From NCBI GenBank assembly GCA_001600095.1, contig BCIX01000004.1:996586-1060585 (forward strand): a DNA stretch of 64,000 nucleotides. Reading direction: 5' to 3'. Source of the DNA: Bullera alba. Taxonomy: Eukaryota; Basidiomycota; Tremellomycetes; Tremellales; Bulleraceae. Below, in pieces: positions 48,962 to 59,540 of this stretch. The notes beneath the pieces are model-generated. The model did no database searches and was not told where the DNA came from. It saw only the letters and a list, made by a program, of their open reading frames with translations. The translations under genes were made by a program, and so were the position numbers. The number at the start of each line of letters is the position of its first letter. Position 1 is the stretch's first letter.

Positions 48962-49686
48962 TTAACGGTAAGACTGAAAAATGTCAGCACTTGGAGTCCG
49001 GTCTCCATACCGTCCACACCCACTTTCTGTCTCCTGGCTCGGGCACCTCGTCCACCGAACTTCTTTGGCTCCATCCTTCTTGGGTCGGCAACAAGTAGCG
49101 TTCGGTCGTAGGCGATGAGGGTCTTCTTCAACTCAAGAGCGGAAGCGGCATCCTCGTTCTTGGCGTAGAAACTGGGACAGTCAGCTTGATGCAGGCAGGA
49201 TCAAGCCCTCGCACTCACGCGACAACACCCTTGGCAATGGCCTGTCGGAGGGCGTACAGCTGAGAAACGTGACCACCTCCCTTCACTCGGAGTCGGATGT
49301 CAACGTTGGCAAACTTGTCGGCACCGATAACGAGTATTGGCTCGTAGACCTTGTATCGGAGGAGAGCTCTGCGCCAAGTCAGTCATCGCCTCCTTTCACG
49401 TCTCCCTCTATGTCTCCTGTCCCTGGCTCTTCCTGTTCATTCCTCATCCCTGATCCTTCCTGGACCATCTTTCGTCCTCGAATATCCGCGTCTTCCTCCA
49501 ACAAAGAGCTCCAATTCACTCACGGCTCGACAAGGGAGATTGGCGAACCGTTGAGTCGGATGAGGCCTCGGCCGGGGGTGACGTGAGCCACAGCGGTGGC
49601 AGTCTAAATGCACAATGAGCCAAGTTCCATCTTCGTTCCAAGATCCTCCTAACCTTCTTCTTTCCGAAGCACTGAACGGCGGACAT
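48962..49686 (-). CDS. RPS16: 40S ribosomal protein uS9 (S16)
   Basis: Small-subunit ribosomal protein with a C-terminal tail reaching the P-site tRNA. Start 49686; five exons. Reads [75 protein letters not shown] and ends ARARRQK|SYR. The last exon holds only SYR plus stop, after an intron of about 55 nt; the universal S-Y-R ending confirms it. The intron within VEP|LLRY is long (about 155 nt), normal for fungal ribosomal protein genes. About 142 residues. Confidence 0.96.
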
Positions 49687-50086
49687 TTTCTGCTGGGCGA
49701 GTAGCGAGTTTGACGGCGGAGCGAAAGTAGACGAGAAGCAGGCAGCGATACCGTCAGCAGCAGGTCCAGGTCACTGCGTCTCTACTCACGATTATGGCTA
49801 ACGAAAGATTTCCGGTCCACGACAGCTTGAAGACGGGCAGCGAGGACACAGCGGAGAGGTGAGTGAGTGTGGCACTTTTGCGATAACGCCGAGCACAGCC
49901 AGGAGCGATAACGCCGAAACGAGAGGGCAGTGGCAAACAGTCTTAACGCCGAAAATCCAGTGAATCGAGCTTCCGATGCACACGATTTCAGCAAAAGCGG
50001 CGGACGCCGACAACGGTTACATGGGTTACAAATTAGGGTGGCCAGCCAAACACTCCCTCCGTACAACAAGTCTCCAATCACTCGTC
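49687..50086. promoter_or_regulatory. RPS16 promoter region
   Basis: About 400 bp upstream of RPS16. CGATAACGCCGA recurs (about 49880 and 49907), with a related CTTAACGCCGAAA word at 49943, i.e. three AACGCCGA copies in 70 bp; a possible ribosomal-protein-gene element. Confidence 0.5.
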
Positions 50087-50620
50087 CTAGTACGAACCAC
50101 CGCCAAAGGCATTGCCAGAAGACGCATCGCCTGCTCATCAGCTCCACCCTTGTCGCAAGACTCACCGCCTGAACCCGCATTGTCGGATGCAACGTTGAGC
50201 GCACTGCTGTCGCCGCCCCAGCCGTAGTAGCCGAGCGAGTTGGCGTCGTTGTTGTTGCTGTAAGATTAGCTCGAGATCAGGAGATCGATACCCACAGGCC
50301 ACCTCCGTTGGCAATGCCTCCCACTCCCGAATAGGCGCTACCGCCGTTGCCCCTGGAACTCGTTAGGGAAGATCGACAGGGGCAACTCACCTGCCGCCGA
50401 ATCCGCCGAAAGCAGTACCACTGCTTGCGTCGCCGCCGTCGCCTGCGTTACCGCTGGCAATGTTCAGGGCGTCGGCTCCGAAGCCGTTGTCGCCGTTGTT
50501 GCCTGCAGTACCTCCAATGGCCTGACCTCCGGCACCCGTGTAGGCGGACCCGCCGTCGGGAAGTGGCGCGGCAATGACCAAAGTGCTGGCGGCGAAGAGT
50601 GCAATGGTGAAGAAGAGCAT
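50087..50620 (-). CDS. Secreted glycine-rich repeat protein
   Basis: Start 50620 gives a clear signal peptide (MLFFTIALFAASTLVIA-APLP). Four exons; introns close with donor after FGGR, GGGL and GSGG. The mature part of about 100 residues is Gly/Ala/Ser/Asn/Asp-rich and made of two imperfect repeats: ALNIASGNAGDGGDASSGT-AFGG and ALNVASDNAGSGGDASSGN-AFGG, each preceded by GGSAY/GYYGW-type Gly-aromatic blocks, ending GGGSY. No Cys in the mature chain, so not a hydrophobin or a Cys-rich effector. Likely a cell-wall or capsule-associated structural protein; function unknown. An in-frame ATG upstream would add a poor head, so 50620 is preferred. Confidence 0.8.
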
Positions 50621-50941
50621 GGTGAAAATAGAAGGAGCGAAAACAAACAAAAAAAGTAGTGTTGGTGAACAAGGGTGCTAAGAGCGGAGAAAAAAGAATG
50701 TTCTGGGTCAGGATCAGTAGGCCAGGTCTGCATCTTTATACTGGAGAGTTCATGCTTGTGAGGAGCATAGGCGATGCACAAGTTGTCAACAAGGGGGCGG
50801 GTTTGGGCGGTGTATTGCTTGATCGCGCAGGCTGGTGCGGTCGTGATTGGGATTTTTGATCCCGCCGCGAATAATTCACTTCTCAACCATCTTAATAGAG
50901 CTTGCCATCGCTGTAACTGATATTCATCAACGACAGACAAG
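50621..50941. promoter_or_regulatory. Divergent promoter of the glycine-rich protein and uL4m genes
   Basis: About 320 bp between start codons, with A-rich stretches next to the secreted-protein start (AAACAAACAAAAAAAG near 50642-50657) typical of a 5' leader. No coding sequence seen. Confidence 0.45.
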
Positions 50942-52322
50942 ATGAAGGGCGCGGCGAGACTGGTCACGACCTCGCTATCGAGATGCGCGCTCCGTACGAG
51001 TACGCTTCGGCCATGCCTTGTGGCCCACGCCGGACCGAGCCGGGTCTTCAGCACGTCACCGCTGCGATGTGAGGTGCAGAAGGCAAACGTGATTCCAGTG
51101 GAGGAGGCTACGGTGGAAGAGGAGGACGATATCGAGGAGGCTCGTGTTGAAGCTCTCGAGGACGCCCAGGATGAGGCGATGATGGATGCCGCGTTGGCAG
51201 AGTCCAATCGTGAGTCCATCTTCCTGGTGACCCGCTGACGACAGCCGTCTTTCACAAAATTCCAAACTCGGTACTCGATCCGATCCTACTACCGTTGTCG
51301 TCATTGGCTTCTCCTCGACCAGCAGAAGCGGCGCAGCCTGTGAGTCTAGCATGTAAATGGAATCTGATTTCCAGCTCGTGGCCGTGTCCCTACCACCGGA
51401 TATCTTCGGTCAGAGGATCCGTCGGGACATTCTCCATCGATGCGTTGTGTGGTACAGATCGACGATGCGTCAGGTGAGTTGCCGTGCCTTTAGCACGCTG
51501 ACAGTGTAGGGAACGCACAAGACGAAGAATCGAAGCGAACTGGCCTACTCTGGAAAGAAAATGCGACCGCAGAAGAAGACGGGTAGAGCCCGATTAGGAG
51601 ACAAGTCGTCGCCGCATCGTGGGTCACAAGGGCTGGACAATCGCTGACATGTAGTCCGGGGAGGTGCTCATGCACACGCCAAGCGACCGCGAGACTATGC
51701 TCAAGATTTGCCTCGAAAGGAGAGGGCGATCGGGATGAACGTTGCGCTGTCGGCGAAATTGCAAATGGGTCTGCTTCGAGTGGTGCAAAAGTTCAACGAC
51801 GCCCCATTTTGCAAGACCGCCAGGACGAAGGATGCCAAACAGAGATTGAGCCAAGGATACGGTCGAAAGGATAAACTCAACATTCTGTTCATTCACTCGC
51901 CATTGAAACCAGTCGCCGATGTGGTCGAATTCGCCAGACCATTGAGGAATATTCCCGGTGTCGAGATCATGTCGGCGGACGAGGTAGAGGTGTATCACTT
52001 GCTGAAACATCGATGGGTGGTGATGGAGGGTGACGCCATCGATGCCATCCAGGCGCACAAGGGTCAGGCTCAGCCCGTGGAATTGCTTGAGAAGCCTACA
52101 CCAGGAAGGAGGATAGTGCGCCCGGGGAGATGGCTGGTGCATTCGTGGAGGAAGCAGCGGGGAAGCAAGTCGATGAGAAAGACATTTGGCACGAAGAACG
52201 CCACTGCGCGTGAGGTCGCGGCCAAACGTATGTGGAAGCGATTGCGAAGGCTGGGCATGGATCAGACCCCGGACAACGTGAACGTGCTGCTCAATATGCG
52301 CAAGGCTAGTGTTGCGGCGTAG
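50942..52322 (+). CDS. YML6: Mitochondrial large-subunit ribosomal protein uL4m
   Basis: Five exons, first 50942..51209, stop at 52322. The head (MKGAARLVTTSLSRCALRTS...RVFSTSP) is a strong mitochondrial presequence. A Glu/Asp-rich linker follows. The uL4 core reads LPPDIFGQRIRRDILHRCVVWYR, RQGTHKTKNRSELAYSG, KKTGRARLGDKSSPH, RGGAHAHAKRPRDY, and NVALSAKLQMGLL. An extra C-terminal part with RPGRWLVHSWRKQRGS is mitochondria-specific. Short introns of 35-40 nt all close in phase. Tail-to-tail with the NIPA gene, with 10 bp between stops. Confidence 0.92.
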
Positions 52323-52332
52323 ATTATGCATG

Positions 52333-54104
52333 CTATGTATCTTCAGTTAACAGCCCTCTTCTTTCTTCTATTCTCGAGTCTGGCGTTGGCCTCGGCTCTG
52401 ATGGATCCCCGACTCTCGAATCCCCGTTTGATCTCCGACTTTGGTCATCTGTAGCGCTACGTCGCGAGTCGCTCGACGTCGCTCTTTCGCGCGTACGATC
52501 CTTGTCGGTGTCTGAATCGCTGCCAACCTCCCACATGACCGGAGACGATGGTGCTTCGAGATCTAGCGGGACGGTGTACGGGTCCGTCGCGGTCTTTGCG
52601 GACGATTTGAGGGAGAGAAGCACCTGGCATCAGCGCTGCATCTAATGACCACTCACAACTCCGGATATGAGCACCGATATCGATAGGAAAACGGCGATGA
52701 GGACCTGAGTGTGAGCGGGAGCCTTTTGCGTGTAACTCACCCAACGGGCGTATTGCTTCGTCTGGTCGAAGAAGATGAGAGAGTCGACAAAGCCGAAGAC
52801 GGTGTAGCCTGGGGTCAGCCATCACCGGATGGGTCTCACTTACCAGCATAGAACAGAGGGACGACGACCACGGTGTCGGCGCACACCAGCGCTCGATTCA
52901 AGCAGACGATCTGCAGGACAGCCGTGGCGATGACCAAGAGGAGGGTGATTATTGCCGAGGGGTGTACAAGCTGGATTTAGCAATGACCTTTCAGCCTGAA
53001 ACCTACCGGATGGCCCGGGAGCCAGAATATCTTGACCAGCGCTTTGGTAAACACCAAACATCCCCCTGCCAGACAGCCCCCTGCCACTGCCCATCCCACT
53101 CCTTGCAGCCAGAGCAGTCTCGCGTCACCAGTCCGACCGAACAGTCTCTCCATTCTGACGAGGGCGGCTTTCTGATAGCGGTTCACCAGCATTCTCCACC
53201 GGGCAAACCTGAGTGTCTTTTGCTGCGTCGGAGACGATATGGGCGAATAGCTGGCTCTGCTGGCGAGGAGCTTTTTGAGCAGCGCCGAAATGGTGTATGT
53301 GATGGTCGTGAACAGAATGAGCAGGACAAAGAACGCAATCCACGAGGCACGGGTCCAGAAGCCATTGAGATCCGAGATGGAGATGTGTTGGGATAGTCCA
53401 TGATTGATGGACGAGAAGACGAGGATGAGGATGACGCCGAGGACGATGACGGCGGTCCCCTTGATGTCGTTGGCAGTGACGGCTGGCGTTAGCTCTAAAC
53501 TCGCTGAAGACTTACGAGTGCCGACTAGCCAGCGGGCGAAGAGAAAGTTGAAGATGAGCGAGGATGAGCCTAATGGGGCGACCCAGTCGGGCCGAAGGTA
53601 CTTGAGCGCCAGCGGAGATCCCACTGAGGTCAGCGAGGAATGTCTGGATCACCTACAGACTTGCGAGGCGCTGACCGTCAGCAACGGCTTATGGCCCACA
53701 CTCACATGTACGTTCCCATCCCTGCGAGCCACAGCATCCGCATATACTCCTTCTTCCGCTCGGCTCGGGGTATGCTCTGTTGCCTGACATGGTCTAGCTT
53801 GGTGAGATTTAGACCAAAGGCGTTGAAGAGCGAGGAGACGAGGACAATGAGGAGGCCTAGGATGGTATTCTGTAGGGGCTGAGCAGGGAGCTGCGAGGAG
53901 CCTCTCGGGCAGACCTACAAGTACGTAACTCCCTTCGTCTATCCCGGCGTCGAGCGGAGGGATGACGGTTGTGTTGTCGGGAACCGGAAAGTCATCCCAA
54001 GTGCCGTTGGCAATGGACGTAGCGATGACTTCGAGGGCGGTCGACGTGAGCGACGCTATAGAAGTAGGCGAGATCGATGGCGAGGGTAATGGCTCGGTCG
54101 ACAT
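52333..54104 (-). CDS. NIPA-type magnesium transporter (DUF803)
   Basis: Polytopic membrane protein of the drug/metabolite transporter superfamily; NIPA members carry Mg2+. Start 54104 with a Ser/Thr-rich luminal head and N-glycosylation-type NGT/NTT sites. About nine spans: NTILGLLIVLVSSLFNAFGL, PLGSSSLIFNFLFARWLVGT, GTAVIVLGVILILVFSSI, WIAFFVLLILFTTITYTISA, GVGWAVAGGCLAGGCLVFTK, SAIITLLLVIATAVLQIVCL, VVVPLFYAGYTVFGF and VLIAVFLSISVLISGVVLLS. The loop between spans 4 and 5 is long (about 80 residues), and the C-terminus is a hydrophilic Ser/Arg/Asp-rich tail of about 75 residues. Transport of Mg2+ is by family inference. Confidence 0.85.
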
Positions 54105-55216
54105 TGCGCCCGGTCAGAGGTTGTTCATGATATGACGAAGAGTCAACGTTTCAACTGCGTTGTCTTGAAAGCGTAAATAAAGTCGACGAATTCTTGTGAC
54201 TGCGAAGTTCGTTGGACAAGCTTTGCCTTGGTCAAGGATGCGGGACGCGGTATTCGGAGCATACATGATCGTGTGTATACGTGCATCGGGACATGAAGGA
54301 CAAAGCATGGTCTGCATAATGCTGACCGTACATACTTACCGTACTGACCATGAGTTGTGGCCTGCAGCCTGCTGGAAGAGTAAGACCCATTTGCTCGCAA
54401 GTACCAAGTCTCGCATGCATAGCTATAGCTCATGGTGACGCTTTTTGCCACCCGCATACTCGACGCGGCTCCTGATTCCAGCTGCTTGTCGAGACCTGTT
54501 GAGACAGTGAGCCCGGAGCCGAACAGCTCGAGACCTCTCGAGACTCCGGGACCGTCTTGACACAGCTTGACACCTTCTTGTCCGTCTTGAGCAGGCAATA
54601 TCGGACAAGTCGCGTGGCTGCCACTGGCTGCCACGGGTCGAGATGGCCGTAAGGTGGGCGTACGGTGGCGTACGGTGGGTGTTCAAACCTTGATGTTTAA
54701 ACCCCAGCGCGGCGGCAGTTGAATATCAGTACGGTTGTGGTAATATTGTCGAAGGTGGTAGCTAAAGTGGTGATGCCCAGCGCGCCCTTGGCGTTTGACA
54801 CGCCTTGCCACAGCTTGCCACCTCATGCCACGCGTCAGTCTGTCGTCAGGGTTTAGCTTCCAGCATACAGGAATGGCCGACCTGGGACAATTATGGGCAT
54901 CACTGGTCATTCTATTGTCATGCTGCTCAACTGTATCTCGCTGCGAGCGAGGAGGGTAAAGTCAATGGGGATCAGGTCCGGGCATGACTGTCTCGGAAGA
55001 AATCTCGGATGCGACTTCGGCTTCGACATCAGTTCTTCTTCAATAGAGTTTGTGGGCGTGCATCGAGGATCGGTACAAGAGATTGTGAGGCTGCGAGGTT
55101 ATAAGAGATGAGGCTCGGGGAAGACTTCCCACATCCACTCCACTAAGCTGTCACTACTCAAGCCGTCACTTCATACTCGTGTCCACCCAGACTCCGTTGA
55201 CTTGTAACCGTACAAC
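54105..55216. other. 1.1-kb spacer with short repeated words
   Basis: No supported gene. Near 54490-54640 GAGACCTxTxGAGAC, CTTGACAC and GCTGCCAC words recur; at 54655-54680 GTGGGCGTACGGTGGCGTACGGTGGGTG is a tandem of a GCGTACGGTGG unit, and at 54790-54835 GCCTTGCCAC/GCTTGCCAC/TCATGCCAC repeats three times. Reads like slippage-prone intergenic DNA. The right end is the promoter of the glutaredoxin-fold paralogue B. Confidence 0.45.
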
Positions 55217-56619
55217 ATGGTGAGTCCGTTTGGACGCCCCTGATGTGTCAGATCCCCCTCCCCATCACACTTTCGTCAGAGTCCTCCCGTACTCCCATCA
55301 AATTTCGGCCATCACTGCTTCTTCATCCTCTTCTTGACTCTTCTTGACTTCTTCTTCCTCTTCTTCTTCCACACCGGTGCCAGCAGGTGCCAGCATTCGA
55401 CGCATCCATCCGGGGTACTGTCTCGGACCTTCAGCCATTAGCGTCATCTCTGCTATTCCCAGAATCCCAGATCTCGCGGCATTCCGCATTCCCCGGCTCA
55501 ACCTCTCGTAAACCATCTACAAAGGTGTTTTTGCTCACCTTCATACTCAGACCTCGAACAAAATATATCGACAGGTCGTGCTGCCAGACACTCCTCCTCT
55601 ATCTCCAACCACTCCTTGTCGAAGCTCGCCGTGGTTTGACGTAGAACCAATGGCAACCCCTCCATTCTCCCCGACCGAGCCTTTCAGCGGGGCCAGCACG
55701 CCCAGATCACTCCTCCTCACCCCGACGTCGACGGGTGACTTCATCGATCTACGCCCCGATCTGGATCTCTACGCCAAAATGCCACCGAGCGAAGAGTACA
55801 CACCGGTACGCAGGCCAAAGCTTGTTGCGCCAAAGTCGAACGCACCTCTCAGCGAATACACGCCAGGCTGGCGGGTATCGAGGAGATCACGACCATTCGT
55901 CCTATTCGGTTTCTGCGTGCTCGTCTTCACCGTCGTCACGTTGTTCCGCCAGACGACCCCGACCCCAACCGAGTCTCCCATATACATTCAACAATTCAGT
56001 CACACTCCCGTCCGATCCGAGGGCATACAGTTTCAAACCCACGATGAGGAGCTCGCTGCTCTAATCTCTGTGAGTTGATTCTTGAAAGCAACGCTGACTC
56101 CAGTTCATCACCTCGACCACTTCCAACGCACTACCCCCACTCGACCCCTCTCTCCCAATCAACCCTGCGACGATCCTCGACTTTGACCCGGCTCGACCCG
56201 AAGCCCGAGCCGACCTCGATCTCTTGGTCCAAGAAACGCACAGTCTTCACCCAGTGGTACTCTTCGGCAAAATGCGCGATCCATGGCACAGAGAGATCCG
56301 AAGAATACTTGCAGAGTACAGAATCTCCCCGGCCCCGCTCATCGTCGACGTCGACCAACGCGACGACAGGGATATCTTCATTCCGGTGCTTCAGCGTCTG
56401 CTCGACACGACCACCCTTCCACAGTTGCTGCTCAACGGACGCTCATTGGGAACGTATCGGGACATCAGGGAGATGAGGGAGGATGGAACCCTCAAGGAGA
56501 CTCTAGAAGCCGGCGGCGTCGCGGTCACAAGGAGACAGGCCAAGGCAAAGAGGCCCAAGGAGAAGGAGAGGTTGGAGAACGAGCGGGTGCTCGGGCCAGC
56601 GCCTGTCGTAGAGGTTTAA
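55217..56619 (+). CDS. Membrane-anchored glutaredoxin-fold protein lacking the catalytic Cys (paralogue B)
   Basis: Model: 55217..55219 (ATG only), 55575..56069, 56104..56619; 337 residues. The first intron is long (355 nt) but the ATG-only exon matches paralogue A at 36311. Head: VVLPDTPPLSPTTP, Ser/Pro/Thr-rich; one membrane span FVLFGFCVLVFTVVTLF near residue 115; then FITSTTSNALP and a glutaredoxin-like domain HPVVLFGKMRDPWHREIRRIL, APLIVDVDQRDD, LPQLLLNGRSLGTYRDIREM. The Cys of the C-P-Y-S/C-x-x-C active site is Asp (GKMRDP). The T-x-P GSH-binding proline (TLPQ) and the following Gly-containing loop are kept. The tail is KEKERLENERVLGP, as in paralogue A. Alternative start: the internal ATG in EPMATPPF. 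Confidence 0.75.
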
Positions 56620-56703
56620 GAACGAGATTGAAACCGCTGGGCGGTCACTAGACATAGATACCATTGTACATACAGCCAAGATATAATCACGAACATGCAC
56701 GAG

Positions 56704-57032
56704 TCACGACGAGACAGAAAACTGGGACAGCCAGCCATGGTATCGGTCCCGAACATTGATGACGTAGAGGTTGTCACGCTCGGTCATCTCCGATGCGGCT
56801 TTTTCGCCTGTCCCGATGCTGGAATCATGCCCACACTCATCAAAGTCTGCACGTAACTTGGGGTCATACCGGCGCCTGGTTGCGCCGAAAGCACAAGGGT
56901 AGTATGGTCTACAACCATGCATCAGACCTGATCACATTCACGATCGTGCTGAAAATCTGGCGATCTGGCAGAGAGCAGTCTGCCTCTGTCTGCCTACTCG
57001 AGTGTAGCAGGATTCACGATCACGCTCCAGGA
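56704..57032 (-). CDS. Possible 3' exons of a small unidentified gene
   Basis: On the minus strand, an open stretch RKSWSVIVNPATLE can be spliced (GTAGGC...TTGTAG, about 90 nt) in phase to PYYPCAFGATRRRYDPKLRAD and on to YVINVRDRYHGWLSQFSVSS, stop at 56704. The sequence is protein-like, but there is no good ATG, no known family, and the 5' side would run into the MFS gene start at 57108. A 96-codon plus-strand frame overlaps it. Call it a weak candidate. Confidence 0.25.
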
Positions 57033-57107
57033 TTTCCTCTCTGCGACTCATCGACTCGCCAGCTTCTCGACCACACAGTCTGACCGAGAGCCCATGGACA
57101 GATCACA

Positions 57108-59003
57108 ATGTCGCCTTCACGCCAGACCCCTCTCCCGTTTACCCAGATCGCGATTCTCATGGCTACCAGAATGGCTGAGCCTAGTACGTGGACTCACCGT
57201 TCGTAGATTAATCCGCTAACTTGTCGCAGTATCATATACAGGTACGTTGTCACCCTTGACCGATGGCTGACTCTCAGTTATCTTCCCGTTCATCAACCAG
57301 ATGATTGAAGAGCTCGGGGTGACGGACAACCCCGATCGCGTCGGTTTCTACAGCGGCCTTGTCGTGAGTGACTACCACAACCGGAGCTGATGGCAGGAAT
57401 CCGTCTTTGCCTTTGTGCAATTCTTCACCGTCTATCACTGGGCCAAGCTATCAGAGTAGGTCATAACCCTATACAAAGCTTACATCCAGTCGGATAGGCC
57501 GGAAACCCGTCATACTACTGGGCTTGTTTGGCGTCGCGCTGTCGGGATCGTTATTGTGAGTCGGGGAGCGATGCAACGCTAACTTGTAGCGGCCTCTCGA
57601 CCAAGTTCTGGATGATGATCGTCATAAGATGCCTCTCCGGGGCGCTTTGTGGCAATGTTGCTGTCGTGCGTGCCAGTCTGGGCGACCTCACCGATGAGAG
57701 CAACTCGACCGAGGCGTTTGCAATGTACGGCCTCACCTGGACGATAGGCGCGATCGTTGGGTGAGTGAGAGACGAGTACATCGCTGACAACCAGAAACTT
57801 TCTCGGCGGAACCCTCTCTCACCCCTTCGAGCGATTTCCCACCACATTCGGTTCGTTTGACCTCTTTCAGCGCTACCCATACCTCTTGCGTGAGTCCTCC
57901 GCTGTGTACGTCGCTGACGCCAGCCTGCCTCGTCACGAGCGTGATCACCTTTATCGGCATCATCTTCGCCGTATGCTTCTTCAAGGAGACGCTGCCAAAG
58001 CCGACACACCGGCGGCACTCTTCCGTCGCGTCGTCCATCTCCGAAGCAGAGACCCTCGTCGGATCCGAACCCGCGAAGGATAGCTGGGGATTCCGGGATC
58101 TGATGCGGTATCGCCCGGTCCAGGTCATCTCTGTAACAATGTTTCTCAACGCGTAGGTCGCCTGTGCGAATCTCGGCTGACTTGGAGTTTCGTGTCTGGC
58201 GGCTGGCAAGCTGCGTCCCTGCTGTTCTTCTTTGACAAAAACAAGTGAGTCTTCGAATTCTTGACTTTGCTAACATCAGTGGCCTTGGGATGTCGGTATG
58301 TGTGTAAGCTTGACCCGGCTGACCCCTAGGCATCTGCCATTGGGACCGCTCTGGCCCTCAACGGAGTCTGGTCAATCGCCTGTCAGATCCTTCTCCTGAA
58401 CCGGATCCGCCGGTACTTTGGCATATCCCAAGCGTACAAGATCCTGTCCTTTGGCTGGATCACCGTGTGGATCCTCCTCCCTCTCCTCCGTCCACTGCTC
58501 GAGGCTGTCGAAGAGCCTGTCCATGGGCGCCAATTTGACGCCACTCGAAGCTGGACCGTCAGTATCTGTGTCAACCTACTCCTTTCCTGGGTCACGGTCA
58601 TCGGCATGGCGAACAGTCTTCTCATGGTATTGGTCAACTTTGCAAGTCCAGACAGGACGGCTCTAGGCGCTGTGAATGGCATCTCCACGGCAGTAGGAGT
58701 GAGTGGCGTAGAGATTCACCGCTGACGAAAGTGCATGGCAAGAGTCCTCGGCCCTTCGTCTGTCAGCGCTGTGAGTTTGACGCACCAAACGAGGCTGATG
58801 ACTAGCTCTTTGCCGTGTCTATGAGTGGCAAGGTCCTTGGAGGGAGGTTGTGGTGGCTCTTCATGGTGCTCATGTCTTTGGTCAACTTTGTCTCTGCGCT
58901 GTATGTTTCGCCTGATCCTCCCCCTATCTCCTATGCCGAAGACGACGAAGAGCTTTGGGAACGGGAGGAGAATTATCCCCTAAAGCGGAGAGTTGTGGAT
59001 TAG
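57108..59003 (+). CDS. Major facilitator superfamily transporter (ZIFL-like)
   Basis: Plasma- or vacuole-membrane transporter of the DHA1/ZIFL-like group. About a dozen exons including a 12-nt microexon (57230..57241) that encodes ISYT between MAEP and VIFPFINQM. Features: the MFS signature in loop 2-3 (KLSDRIGRKPVILLG), GLSTKFWMMIVIRCLSGALCGNVAV, LTDESNSTEAFAMYGLTWTIGAIVG, a charged central loop with HRRHSSVASSISE, and six further C-half spans ending LWWLFMVLMSLVNFVSAL. The tail is acidic (YAEDDEELWEREENY). Family members move drugs, amino acids or zinc-linked ligands; the substrate is unknown. Confidence 0.87.
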
Positions 59004-59540
59004 AAGTGAATAGTGCTGGCCTCGCGCCGATTGACTCGTTGAGTAGTTTGTATACAAGGTTGCATCCGCAGTTGTAGACTCGACCAAGACTCGGCCCATG
59101 ACCGGGAGTAGCGAATGACCCGACTGGGCGAGGTGAAACTTAAATTTGCCCCCCACCCAAAGGTGGCAAGTTACCCGCGGGGCCGGACGTCGAACGAACG
59201 TCTATTGAACCTCGTGCGTCGAGCAATGCGTAGAGAGAGTGCTCGAGTCACTACCTACCCGCTGCTGACCTAGCTGGGTCGTGCGCATCGTCACTCCGAC
59301 TACGTACCACACGGCGTCTGCTGTTGCGCATCACAAAGCCCACACTGTTTCTTACAGACAACATCGCCTCGTTCCTCCTGCCTCAACGCCGCACTCCCGC
59401 CGACCTCCGCTTTCCAGGGTGTGGTTGATCGACACCATCACTATCACTTGCCAGCAGACGTCCTTGCCGCTGCGTGACTATGGCTTGAAACGATTCATCT
59501 ACCCTCGACGCTCTTCATTCAGCGTAGAGCATGACCCGCC
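59004..59540. promoter_or_regulatory. Spacer and promoter of the DUF1752/DUF3295-like gene
   Basis: About 540 bp with no supported exon. GAACGAACG and similar words occur near 59190-59203. Pyrimidine-rich leader-like sequence precedes the start at 59541. Confidence 0.4.
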
